A stretch of 64,000 nucleotides of DNA from Streptomyces sp. BK208 (lineage in GTDB: Bacteria; Actinomycetota; Actinomycetes; Streptomycetales; Streptomycetaceae): positions 62,001-126,000 of the forward strand of contig NZ_SOAV01000012.1 in assembly GCF_004364245.1 (NCBI RefSeq). The letters are read 5' to 3'. How positions within the stretch are numbered: position 1 is the stretch's first letter; each line of letters starts with the position of its first letter. The translations under genes were made by a program, and so were the position numbers. Shown one piece after another: positions 57,849 through 64,000 of the stretch. The notes under the pieces were generated by a model. The model saw only the letters and a program-made list of their open reading frames with translations. It made no database searches and was not told where the DNA came from.

Positions 57849-59231
57849 TCAGCACGGGCTGCGACCACCGCGAACCGAGATCATCGCCTGGCGTGTCAAC
57901 TTCCAGCCGTCGCCGTGTCGTTCGACGTAACCAAGTGCGCGAAGCTCGTACAGCCTCGCGATCGCGTCGTCCTCGGTGGTCTGCGCGCGGCTCGCCACCT
58001 GGGCCGCCGTCGCCGTCCCCCGCCCGGGGAGCCCGGCCAGCACGTGGCGGGTCCTGGGCTCCAGGAGGTCGGTGGGCAGGACGGGCCCGCGCCGCTCCGG
58101 AGGCAGCTCGCCCATGTCCCCGACCAGCTCGACCACCTCCGCGGCGTCGCCGACGAGGACCGCGTCGGCGCGCAGCAGTTCGTGCACGCCCGCGGAGAGC
58201 GCGCTGGTCGCCGGCCCCGGTACGCCCATCACGTGCCGGCCCAGACGCCGGGCGGCCCGGGCGGTCACCAGCGAACCGCTGCGGTAGGCGGCCTCGACGA
58301 CCACGGTGCCCCGGGTGAGCGCGGCGATGACCCGGTTGCGCAGGATGAATCTGCTGGGCGTCGGGTGGTCGCCCGGTGGCAGCTCCCCGACGACCAGGCC
58401 CTGTTCGGCGATCCTGGTGATCAGGGCGGTGTGCCCGGGCGGGTAGGGGCGGTCGACCCCGCAGGCGAGGACCGCCGCGGTGGCCCCGTCCGCGCCGAGG
58501 GCGCCGCGGTGGGCGGCGCCGTCCACGCCGTAGGCGCCGCCGGACACGACGACCCACCCCCGCTCGGCCAGGCCGGCGGCGAGGGTGGCGGCCATGTGGG
58601 CGCCGTACTCGGTGCAGGCGCGGGCGCCGACGACGGCGACCGACCGCAGCGCCCACATCCGCAGACTGGGTCCGCCCCGCACCCACAGTCCGAGCGGCCG
58701 GGCGTCACCGAGGTCGTCGAGCTGTCCCGGCCACTCGACGGTCCCCGGCGTCACGAACCGCGCGCCCGCGGACCGCGCGACGGCCAGGTCCCGTCCCGGG
58801 TCGGCCGTGCTCGCCCGGGCACACAGGCCCGCCCACCGCTTCGCGCTGATCCCCGGCAGGGCGCGCCCGCCCTCGCGCAGCCGCCGCGCCACTTCCAGGA
58901 CACCGTGCTCCCGCACCCACCGCCCGACCGTCTCGTCACCGGGCTCGGTCACCCGGGCGAGGAAGACCCGGCCGAGCGACTCGCCGTCGGCCGGTCCGCC
59001 GCCGTGGGCGCCGCTCACACCCGAGCAGGAGCCCCGGACGCCCTGCTCGTCGGTATCACGGGCATCACGGGCATCACGGACGTCACGGATGTCACGGATG
59101 TCACGGACGTCACGGGCAGCGGCACCGTCACGGAGCCCGTCCGTGCCGTCTTCGGCCGCCTCAGCGCCGAGGGCCACGGCGTCGTCGCCGAACAGGGCGC
59201 CGTCCCCCGCCGGCACACGGTCCCCGCTCAC
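57849..59231 (-). CDS. dprA: DNA processing protein DprA
   Basis: A Rossmann-fold DprA of 460 aa, longer than usual. The core (about 190-380) has VAVVGARACTEYGAHMA, VVSGGAYGVDGAAHRGAL, LACGVDRPYPPGH and PTPSRFILRNRVIAALT; a C-terminal winged helix follows. DprA loads RecA on single-stranded DNA. The N-terminal 70 residues include a tandem of Arg-Asp-Val/Ile/Ala tripeptides encoded by a 9-bp repeat. The GTG start overlaps the comM stop as GTGA. Natural transformation is not established for Streptomyces, so its role here is probably recombination. Confidence 0.95.
   Translation of the reverse strand: MSGDRVPAGDGALFGDDAVALGAEAAEDGTDGLRDGAAARDVRDIRDIRDVRDARDARDTDEQGVRGSCSGVSGAHGGGPADGESLGRVFLARVTEPGDETVGRWVREHGVLEVARRLREGGRALPGISAKRWAGLCARASTADPGRDLAVARSAGARFVTPGTVEWPGQLDDLGDARPLGLWVRGGPSLRMWALRSVAVVGARACTEYGAHMAATLAAGLAERGWVVVSGGAYGVDGAAHRGALGADGATAAVLACGVDRPYPPGHTALITRIAEQGLVVGELPPGDHPTPSRFILRNRVIAALTRGTVVVEAAYRSGSLVTARAARRLGRHVMGVPGPATSALSAGVHELLRADAVLVGDAAEVVELVGDMGELPPERRGPVLPTDLLEPRTRHVLAGLPGRGTATAAQVASRAQTTEDDAIARLYELRALGYVERHGDGWKLTRQAMISVRGGRSPC
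59055..59117. repeat. Seven tandem 9-bp repeats within dprA
   Basis: Seven units of ATCACGGGC/GTCACGGAC type, 63 bp, in frame in dprA and encoding (R-D-V/I/A) tripeptides. Slippage would change length without breaking the frame. Confidence 0.9.
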
Positions 59232-60856
59232 GTCAGCGCTCCCAGGGCCATCGGGACGCCCCGCGGCACCCCGGTGCGCAGCTGCAGGGCGAGGGCGACG
59301 TCCCGCGCGTCGGGACGGTCCCGGCCGACGAGGTCCGCGACGGTCCAGGCGACGCGCAGCACCCGGTCCAGCCCGCGGGCGGTGAGCACGCCGCGTTCCA
59401 GACTGCGCTCCGCCTCCTCCATCGCGCCGGGAGCCGCGCGCCAGCGACTGCGCAGCTCCCGGCCGGGCACCTCGCTGTTCGACCGCCACGGGGTACCCGC
59501 GAGGCGGGCGGCGGCCCGCTCCCTGGCCGCGCGCACCCGGTCGGCGACCGTCGCGGTGGCGTCGCCCCGGGGGCCGTCGCCCGCCAGTTGGCCGCGCGTG
59601 ACCCGGTCCACCTCCACCCTCAGGTCGACCCGGTCGAGCAGCGGCCCGGAGAGCCTGGCCTGGTAGCGGCGGACGGATGCGGGCGAACAGTCGCACAGCT
59701 CGTCCGTCCGGGAGAACCGCCCGCACGGGCAGGGATTGGCGGCCAGCACCATCAGGAACCGCGCCGGGAAGCGCACCACCCCCGCACTGCGCGCGATGAC
59801 GACGTGCCCCGCCTCCAGCGGCTGACGCAGGGCGTCCAGGGCGTGGCCGCTGAACTCCGGAGTCTCGTCCAGGAACAGCACGCCTCGGTGTGCCAGCGAC
59901 ACGGCTCCCGGCCGAGCGACGCCGGGACCGCCCCCGACGAGGGCCTGCATCGTGGCGGAGTGGTGGGGAGCGCAGTAGGGGGCCGCGTCGATCAGGGGCT
60001 TGCCCGGCGGCAGCAGTCCCGCCACCGAGTGCACGGCGGTGACCTCCAGGGACTCCGTCCGGCAGAGCCGGGGCAGGATGGCGGGCAGCCGCTCGGCGAG
60101 CATCGTCTTGCCGGCACCCGGCGGCCCCTCCAGGAACAGGTGGTGGCCTCCCGCGGCGGCCACCTCCACCGCGGTGCGCGCCGACTCCTGGCCAACGACG
60201 TCGGCGAGGTCGTGGCCGTGGTCGTGCTGCGCCGCCCCGATGCTGTGCATGCCGGTGGCCGCGCCGGTGCCGGGCATGCGCAGGCCGGCCAGGAGCGGAT
60301 CCGGGCGGCCCGGCGGGTCCTGCTCCTCCTCCGGCACGGGTTCGTCGGCGAGGACGGCGATCAGCTGGCGCAGGCTGCGCACGCCGAGCACGGACACGCC
60401 CGGCACCAGGGACGCCTCGGCCGCGGCGCACTCCGGTACGACCACCTGTTCGTAGCCGGCCTCGGCCGCGGCCAGGACGGCCGGCAGGATGCCGCGCACG
60501 GGCCGCACCCGGCCGTCCAGCCCCAGCTCACCGATCATGACGATGTCGGCGAGCACCCGCGGGTCGATCCGCTCCGCTGCGCCCAGGACGCCGGCGGCGA
60601 CGGCGAGGTCGAAGCCGCTGCCGCTCTTGGGCACCGACGCCGGGCTGAGTCCCACCGTCAACTTCTTCTGGGGCCACTCCGCGCCCGAGTTCACCACGGC
60701 CGCCCGTACCCGGTCCCGGCTCTCCGTCAGGCTCTTGTCCGGCAGCCCCACCAGCGTGAAGGCGGCCACGCCCGGTTCCAGGTCGGCCTGGACCTCGACC
60801 ACCACGCCCTCGACGCCGACGAGGGCCACCGAGCACGTACGCGCGAACCCCATCAC
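59228..60856 (-). CDS. comM: ComM/YifB-family AAA+ ATPase
   Basis: An AAA+ protein of 542 aa, annotated in many genomes as Mg-chelatase-like. The N-terminal Lon-protease-like domain (about 1-165: LVGLPDKSLTESRDRVRAAV) is followed by the ATPase with Walker A GPPGAGKTMLAERL, Walker B VLFLDETPEF and a zinc-like cluster ANPCPCGRF with CDCSP. ComM is a helicase that promotes branch migration during recombination. It overlaps yraN and dprA by GTGA at both ends. Confidence 0.94.
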   Translation of the reverse strand: MMGFARTCSVALVGVEGVVVEVQADLEPGVAAFTLVGLPDKSLTESRDRVRAAVVNSGAEWPQKKLTVGLSPASVPKSGSGFDLAVAAGVLGAAERIDPRVLADIVMIGELGLDGRVRPVRGILPAVLAAAEAGYEQVVVPECAAAEASLVPGVSVLGVRSLRQLIAVLADEPVPEEEQDPPGRPDPLLAGLRMPGTGAATGMHSIGAAQHDHGHDLADVVGQESARTAVEVAAAGGHHLFLEGPPGAGKTMLAERLPAILPRLCRTESLEVTAVHSVAGLLPPGKPLIDAAPYCAPHHSATMQALVGGGPGVARPGAVSLAHRGVLFLDETPEFSGHALDALRQPLEAGHVVIARSAGVVRFPARFLMVLAANPCPCGRFSRTDELCDCSPASVRRYQARLSGPLLDRVDLRVEVDRVTRGQLAGDGPRGDATATVADRVRAARERAAARLAGTPWRSNSEVPGRELRSRWRAAPGAMEEAERSLERGVLTARGLDRVLRVAWTVADLVGRDRPDARDVALALQLRTGVPRGVPMALGALT

Positions 60857-61215
60857 GCCACCCCCCGGGCGTGCTCGACCACGGGGGCGCCGCGCTGCGG
60901 GAGGAGCACGCCGACCAGGTCGATGCGGACACCGCCGGGCGGGGCTCCCCCGTGGGTCTGGATCCAGCGCTCGGCGAGCCGCCGCAGCCGCTCCGCCTTC
61001 TCGGGGGTCACGGCGGCCATCGGGTGCTCGAAGGAGCCGCTCCTGCGCGTCTTGACCTCGCAGACGACCAGGACGTCCCCGTCCCGGGCCACGATGTCGA
61101 TCTCACCGGTCCTGCCACAGCGCCAGTTGCGCTCCAGGACGGTCATTCCGGCCCCGGTCAGCCGGCGGGCGGCGAGCGTCTCGCCGTACCTGCCCATCGC
61201 ACCTCGTGCGTTCAT
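60853..61215 (-). CDS. YraN/UPF0102-family nuclease-fold protein
   Basis: A small protein of 120 aa with an endonuclease-like fold: AARRLTGAGMTVLERNWRC, GEIDIVARDGDVLVVCEVKTR (the ExDxxxxxxxxxxVEVK-type active site), then VRIDLVGVL. The family is conserved beside dprA/comM and may act in DNA or RNA processing; the activity is unproven. GGAGG is upstream of the ATG. Confidence 0.92.
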   Translation of the reverse strand: MNARGAMGRYGETLAARRLTGAGMTVLERNWRCGRTGEIDIVARDGDVLVVCEVKTRRSGSFEHPMAAVTPEKAERLRRLAERWIQTHGGAPPGGVRIDLVGVLLPQRGAPVVEHARGVA

Positions 61216-61324
61216 GTCGGCACCACCTCCGGCGCCAACGATGAGGGCGGTTCAGCAAGCTGTTGGATCTTGGTGGACGGCCGCGGGACTGTGGACAACC
61301 CCGCCACCCGCACGGGTGAAAAGC

Positions 61325-61358
61325 GGTGCCTTCCTGGCCGATCGGCCAGGAAGGCACC
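61325..61358. terminator. Hairpin terminator
   Basis: A perfect 15 bp stem GGTGCCTTCCTGGCC/GGCCAGGAAGGCACC with loop GATC, 27 nt past the DUF2469 gene on the minus strand. The spacer to yraN (61216-61385) has no gene. Confidence 0.9.
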
Positions 61359-61385
61359 GGGCAAGCCGCGGGTGGGGTGCGTCGC

Positions 61386-61694
61386 TCAGCTGCCGGGAAG
61401 CTCCAGGTCGCTCTTGTTCAGCTCCTCGATGTTCACGTCCTTGAACGTCAACACCCTCACCTGCTTGACGAACCGGGCCGGCCGGTACATGTCCCACACC
61501 CAGGCGTCAGCCATGGAGACCTCGAAGAACACCTCGCCCTGGACCGAGTGCACCTGCATCTCGTAGTCGTTGGTGAGGTAGAAGCGCCGCTCGGTCTCGA
61601 TCACGTATTTGAACAGACCGACGACATCGCGGTACTCCCGGTAGAGCTTCAGCTCCATCTCGGTCTCGTACTTCTCGAGGTCCTCGGCGCTCAT
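61386..61694 (-). CDS. DUF2469 conserved actinobacterial protein
   Basis: A soluble protein of 102 aa, one of the most conserved small proteins of actinobacteria: MSAEDLEKYETEMELKLYRE, VIETERRFYLTNDYEM and WDMYRPARFVKQVRVLTF in divided form. It is acidic and without cysteines or membrane segments. The start was chosen by GGGGA nine bases before the ATG. The function is unknown; its constant place near yraN and signal peptidases suggests a housekeeping role. Confidence 0.95.
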   Translation of the reverse strand: MSAEDLEKYETEMELKLYREYRDVVGLFKYVIETERRFYLTNDYEMQVHSVQGEVFFEVSMADAWVWDMYRPARFVKQVRVLTFKDVNIEELNKSDLELPGS

Positions 61695-61750
61695 GGCATG
61701 TTCCCCTTCAGCCGTACGGTCTCCCCATTGTGCGCCAGTCCCGTGCACCC

Positions 61751-62275
61751 CTAGACGATTTCGGTGTCCAAGGTCACCGGCCCGGCCGGGGGACCTTCGT
61801 CGAGCAGCGTGCGCAGCAGCCCGGCGAGTCTGGTCGGATACACCGTCTCACGGGCCCGGGCCAGTTCCTGACACGTCCACCAGCGCGCTCCGGCGACGCT
61901 GCGCCGCTCCAGTTCGGTCAGGCCGGCGGCCTCGGTGGCGGTCTGGCTCGTGCGGGCCAGGTAGTACCACTCGTCCTGGTTCCAGCGGCGGCCCGCGAAG
62001 GGGAAGGAGCACCTGCGCCGCCACAGCACCGGGCCCAGCTCGACCTCGGTGATGCCGGTCTCCTCCAGCAGCTCGCGCCGGGCGGCCTCCTCCCGGGTCT
62101 CGTCGCCCTCCACGCCTCCGCCGGGGGTGAACCACCAGTCGTCGGCCGGATCGTCGGGCTCGTGCCCGTGCAGCAGCAGGATGCGGTCCTCGGGGTCGAG
62201 CAGCACGACCCGGGCGACCCGGCGCACTCCGCCCTCGAAGGTGTCCTCTCCCGCCGGGGTCACCTCATCGGCCAC
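61751..62275 (-). CDS. Nudix hydrolase
   Basis: A Nudix protein of 174 aa. The Nudix box GGGVEGDETREEAARRELLEETGI is complete (G-x5-E-x7-REUxEExGU). It hydrolyses a nucleoside diphosphate linked to another group; the substrate is not apparent. The GTG start lies inside the end of the signal peptidase gene (11 nt overlap), so the two are cotranscribed. Confidence 0.93.
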   Translation of the reverse strand: MADEVTPAGEDTFEGGVRRVARVVLLDPEDRILLLHGHEPDDPADDWWFTPGGGVEGDETREEAARRELLEETGITEVELGPVLWRRRCSFPFAGRRWNQDEWYYLARTSQTATEAAGLTELERRSVAGARWWTCQELARARETVYPTRLAGLLRTLLDEGPPAGPVTLDTEIV

Positions 62276-63041
62276 CGGCCGGCCCCGCTCCCCGCCGCGC
62301 GCGGGAGGCCCCGGTCCGCTTGGCGAGGGGGCCGTAGGCGGCACCGCCCAGGATCAGCACGGCACCGGCGATCACCAGCGCGATGACCGTCCGCAGCGGT
62401 CCCGGCGACGAGAGGCCGCCCAGGGTCTCGAAGCCGGTCGGCCGCTCCAGCATGCCGTTCATCGGCCAGGCCACGGCGTCGACGCGGGCGTTCACCGCAC
62501 CGCGCGACACGGTGCCGCCGGCCGCGTCGGTCAGGTGGGCGGTGGAGTCGACGGAGTTGTCGCGCTCGTCGCCGAGCAGGAACAGGCGTCCCTCGGGGAC
62601 GGTCACGGTCTGGAAGTCGCTGATCTCGGCCGGCGTCCCGGCGGGCAGGTACGGCTCGTCGATCACCTTGCCGTTGACCTTCAACTTGCCCTGCTGGCAG
62701 CAGGAGACGGTGTCCCCGCCGACGGCGACGACCCGCTTGACCATCGGGGCGTTGGCCCAGGTGGCGTCCTTGAACACCACGACGTCGCCCCGGCGGACGT
62801 CGGCGCCGTCGATGCGCTCGGCCAGGACCCGGTCACCGGCGTCGATCGTCGGCGTCATCGAGCTGGTCGGCACGGTGTAGGGCCGGTAGACCACCGCTCC
62901 CCAGGCGAAACCGCCGAGGAACAGCACCAGGCCCAGCGCCACGGCGATGCCGGACAGCCGTTGCCCGGTCCGGCCGCCCCCCGTGCTCTTGTTCGCTCCA
63001 CCGCCGCGCGGGACCGTACGTGTCGTGCTCTCGCCACCCAT
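62265..63041 (-). CDS. Type I signal peptidase (first)
   Basis: A membrane-bound serine peptidase of 258 aa. The N-terminal anchor is at about 29-52. The catalytic Ser is in YTVPTSSMTPTI and the Lys in MVKRVVAVGGD, the Ser-Lys dyad of the family; GDERDNSVDS is box E. A second hydrophobic helix near residue 225 (TVIALVIAGAVLILGG) anchors the C-terminus, as in several Streptomyces Sip proteins. Streptomyces keep a tandem set of four sip genes; two are visible here. Confidence 0.94.
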   Translation of the reverse strand: MGGESTTRTVPRGGGANKSTGGGRTGQRLSGIAVALGLVLFLGGFAWGAVVYRPYTVPTSSMTPTIDAGDRVLAERIDGADVRRGDVVVFKDATWANAPMVKRVVAVGGDTVSCCQQGKLKVNGKVIDEPYLPAGTPAEISDFQTVTVPEGRLFLLGDERDNSVDSTAHLTDAAGGTVSRGAVNARVDAVAWPMNGMLERPTGFETLGGLSSPGPLRTVIALVIAGAVLILGGAAYGPLAKRTGASRARRGAGPAGGR

Positions 63042-63072
63042 GGAGCCGCACCTTACCCGGCGGTACGCCGAC

Positions 63073-63122
63073 GGGGCAGCCCCCTCCCGGAGGCCGGAGA
63101 ACGGCCGGGAGGGGGCTGCCCC
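63073..63122 (-). terminator. Strong hairpin between the two signal peptidase genes
   Basis: A perfect 17 bp stem GGGGCAGCCCCCTCCCG/CGGGAGGGGGCTGCCCC enclosing a second GGCCG/CGGCC helix. It lies 64 nt past the upstream gene and 32 nt before the next start, so it probably separates their transcription partly. Confidence 0.88.
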
Positions 63123-63186
63123 GTCGGGAAGCGGCCGAGGAAACGGCCGAGGAGCCGCGACCGGGATGCTCAGGACGTCGGGATGC

Positions 63187-64000
63187 TCAGCGGGTCTCGG
63201 TCCGCGTGGAGGCGTCCGAAGCGGCAGACGCGGCGGACGCGGCAGACGCCGTGCGACGACGGCGCCACCACACGACAGGGACCACGCCGGCGACGGCCAT
63301 GCCCTGGGGGGCGACCGACAGTGCGGCGGCGGCCGAGGACCGGGCCTGCAGGCCGTCCTGGTCGAAGGTGTCGGGGATCGACAGGGTGCTCCAGCGGTTC
63401 ATCGGCCAGGCGACCACGATGGCGCGGCCGACGACCTCGTCCACCGGGACCATGCCGCCGTTCTTGTCGGCCTGGTTGTAGCGCGAGTCCCGGGAGTTCT
63501 GCCGGTGGTCGCCCATGACCCAGATTTTGCCCTCGGGCACCGTGATCTTGAACCGTCCGCCCTGGTCGTCGTCCGAGCACGGCGTGTTGCCCGGGTAGAC
63601 GTACGGCTCGTTCAGCGCCTTGCCGTTGACCTTGAGCGGGCCGGTCTTGTTGCACTCGACCGTGTCACCCGCGACACCGATGACCCGCTTGATCAGGTCC
63701 TTCTCGTCCGCGGACGGCATCAGGCCGATCCAGCTGAGGACCGTCTGCAGGGCGTTCGGGTCGGCCGTCGGCTCGCCCGCCAGCCAGTCGTCCGGGTCGT
63801 GGAAGACGACGACCTCGCCGCGCTCGGGCTCCGAGCCGAACCAGGGGGTCAGCTTGTCGACCAGGACCCGGTCACCGATCTGAAGGGTGTTCTCCATCGA
63901 GGACGACGGGATGGAGAACGCCTGCACCAGGAACGTCTTGATCAGCAGGGCGAGCACCAGCGCGATGCCGATCAGGATCGGCAGTTCCTTCCAGAAGGAA
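63187..64000 (-). CDS. Type I signal peptidase (second), cut by the right edge
   Basis: At least 270 residues are visible and the frame is open to the edge (SFWKELPILIGIALVLALLIK), so the true start is outside the window. Catalytic Ser in FSIPSSSMENTL, Lys in LIKRVIGVAGDTV, box E MGDHRQNSRDSR. The C-terminus has a hydrophobic segment, then RRRR and an Ala-Ser repeat (TASAASAASAASDAS) encoded by a GCGGCGGAC-like repeat. A paralogue of the neighbouring peptidase. Confidence 0.93.
   Translation of the reverse strand, partial: SFWKELPILIGIALVLALLIKTFLVQAFSIPSSSMENTLQIGDRVLVDKLTPWFGSEPERGEVVVFHDPDDWLAGEPTADPNALQTVLSWIGLMPSADEKDLIKRVIGVAGDTVECNKTGPLKVNGKALNEPYVYPGNTPCSDDDQGGRFKITVPEGKIWVMGDHRQNSRDSRYNQADKNGGMVPVDEVVGRAIVVAWPMNRWSTLSIPDTFDQDGLQARSSAAAALSVAPQGMAVAGVVPVVWWRRRRTASAASAASAASDASTRTETR

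Noticed and set aside
1..64000. tRNA or rRNA genes
   Set aside because: I looked for T-loop GGTTCGA-type motifs with cloverleaf arms in the intergenic gaps and found none that fold.

Overview
The window is high-GC actinobacterial DNA (about 72 percent G+C by eye, coding third positions nearly all G or C). It comes from a Streptomyces chromosome core. The evidence is whiG (sporulation sigma factor) next to rpsB-tsf-pyrH-frr-cdsA, the dprA-comM-yraN-DUF2469-Nudix-signal peptidase cluster, a LAETG sortase substrate, a DasR-type site at a chitinase promoter, and GTG/TTG starts with GTGA/ATGA overlaps. The gene order resembles the S. coelicolor SCO5596 to SCO5685 region as I remember it. I could not run a comparison, so the species is not claimed.

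Layout, left to right. (1) 1-6.1 kb: the end of a GH3 glycosidase, a NarL-type two-component pair, and two coupled glycosyltransferase genes, the first with a TTA codon. (2) 6.1-35.7 kb: a dispersed polyamine/GABA catabolic region. It holds three aldehyde dehydrogenases, a PucR regulator, gabT, an operon of aldehyde dehydrogenase-potDABC-FAD oxidase, a second potD broken by an in-frame TAG, an Lrp regulator and a class III aminotransferase. Interleaved are an orphan VirD4/FtsK-like membrane ATPase, a PAP2 phosphatase, a secreted GH18 chitinase, a NADAR protein, two DUF4190 proteins, an adenosine deaminase-family protein, a phosphodiesterase, a beta-lactamase-family protein and an HXXEE membrane protein. 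(3) 35.7-41.6 kb: an ABC/FtsX-like pair, a VOC protein, a LOG-family protein, the LAETG wall protein and a mycothiol-dependent-enzyme-family protein. (4) 41.6-45.7 kb: a thiamine-type ABC transporter (thiBPQ) under a TPP riboswitch. (5) 45.7-50.3 kb: rlmN, a small hypothetical gene, a divergent arsenic island (arsI against arsR-acr3-arsC) and a frameshifted P450 relic. (6) 50.3-64 kb: translation, lipid and development core, from cdsA-frr-pyrH-tsf-rpsB through an M23 protein, a TetR regulator, whiG, dprA-comM-yraN, DUF2469 and Nudix to two type I signal peptidases, the last cut by the right edge.

How the genes work together: PotABCD would import putrescine/spermidine. The PuuB-like oxidase and SpuC-like aminotransferase could make aminobutyraldehydes, the PatD-like dehydrogenases oxidise these to GABA, and GabT with a further dehydrogenase passes carbon to succinate. 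Lrp and PucR are the obvious local regulators. The arsenic genes form a sense-extrude-reduce-demethylate unit. Control elements that can be read directly are the TPP riboswitch with a hairpin over the Shine-Dalgarno sequence, the DasR-like site at the chitinase, a BldD-like palindrome upstream of whiG, an ArsR operator-like repeat, and strong hairpin terminators between many transcription units.

The least explained features are a structured intergenic stretch between gabT and the PAP2 gene with two hairpins whose loops carry 6 and 7 consecutive C residues (candidate small RNA), and four unrelated-sequence arrays of 25-30 bp imperfect tandem repeats, all at gene 3-prime flanks. I saw no tRNA, rRNA, CRISPR array, insertion sequence, integrase or prophage gene.
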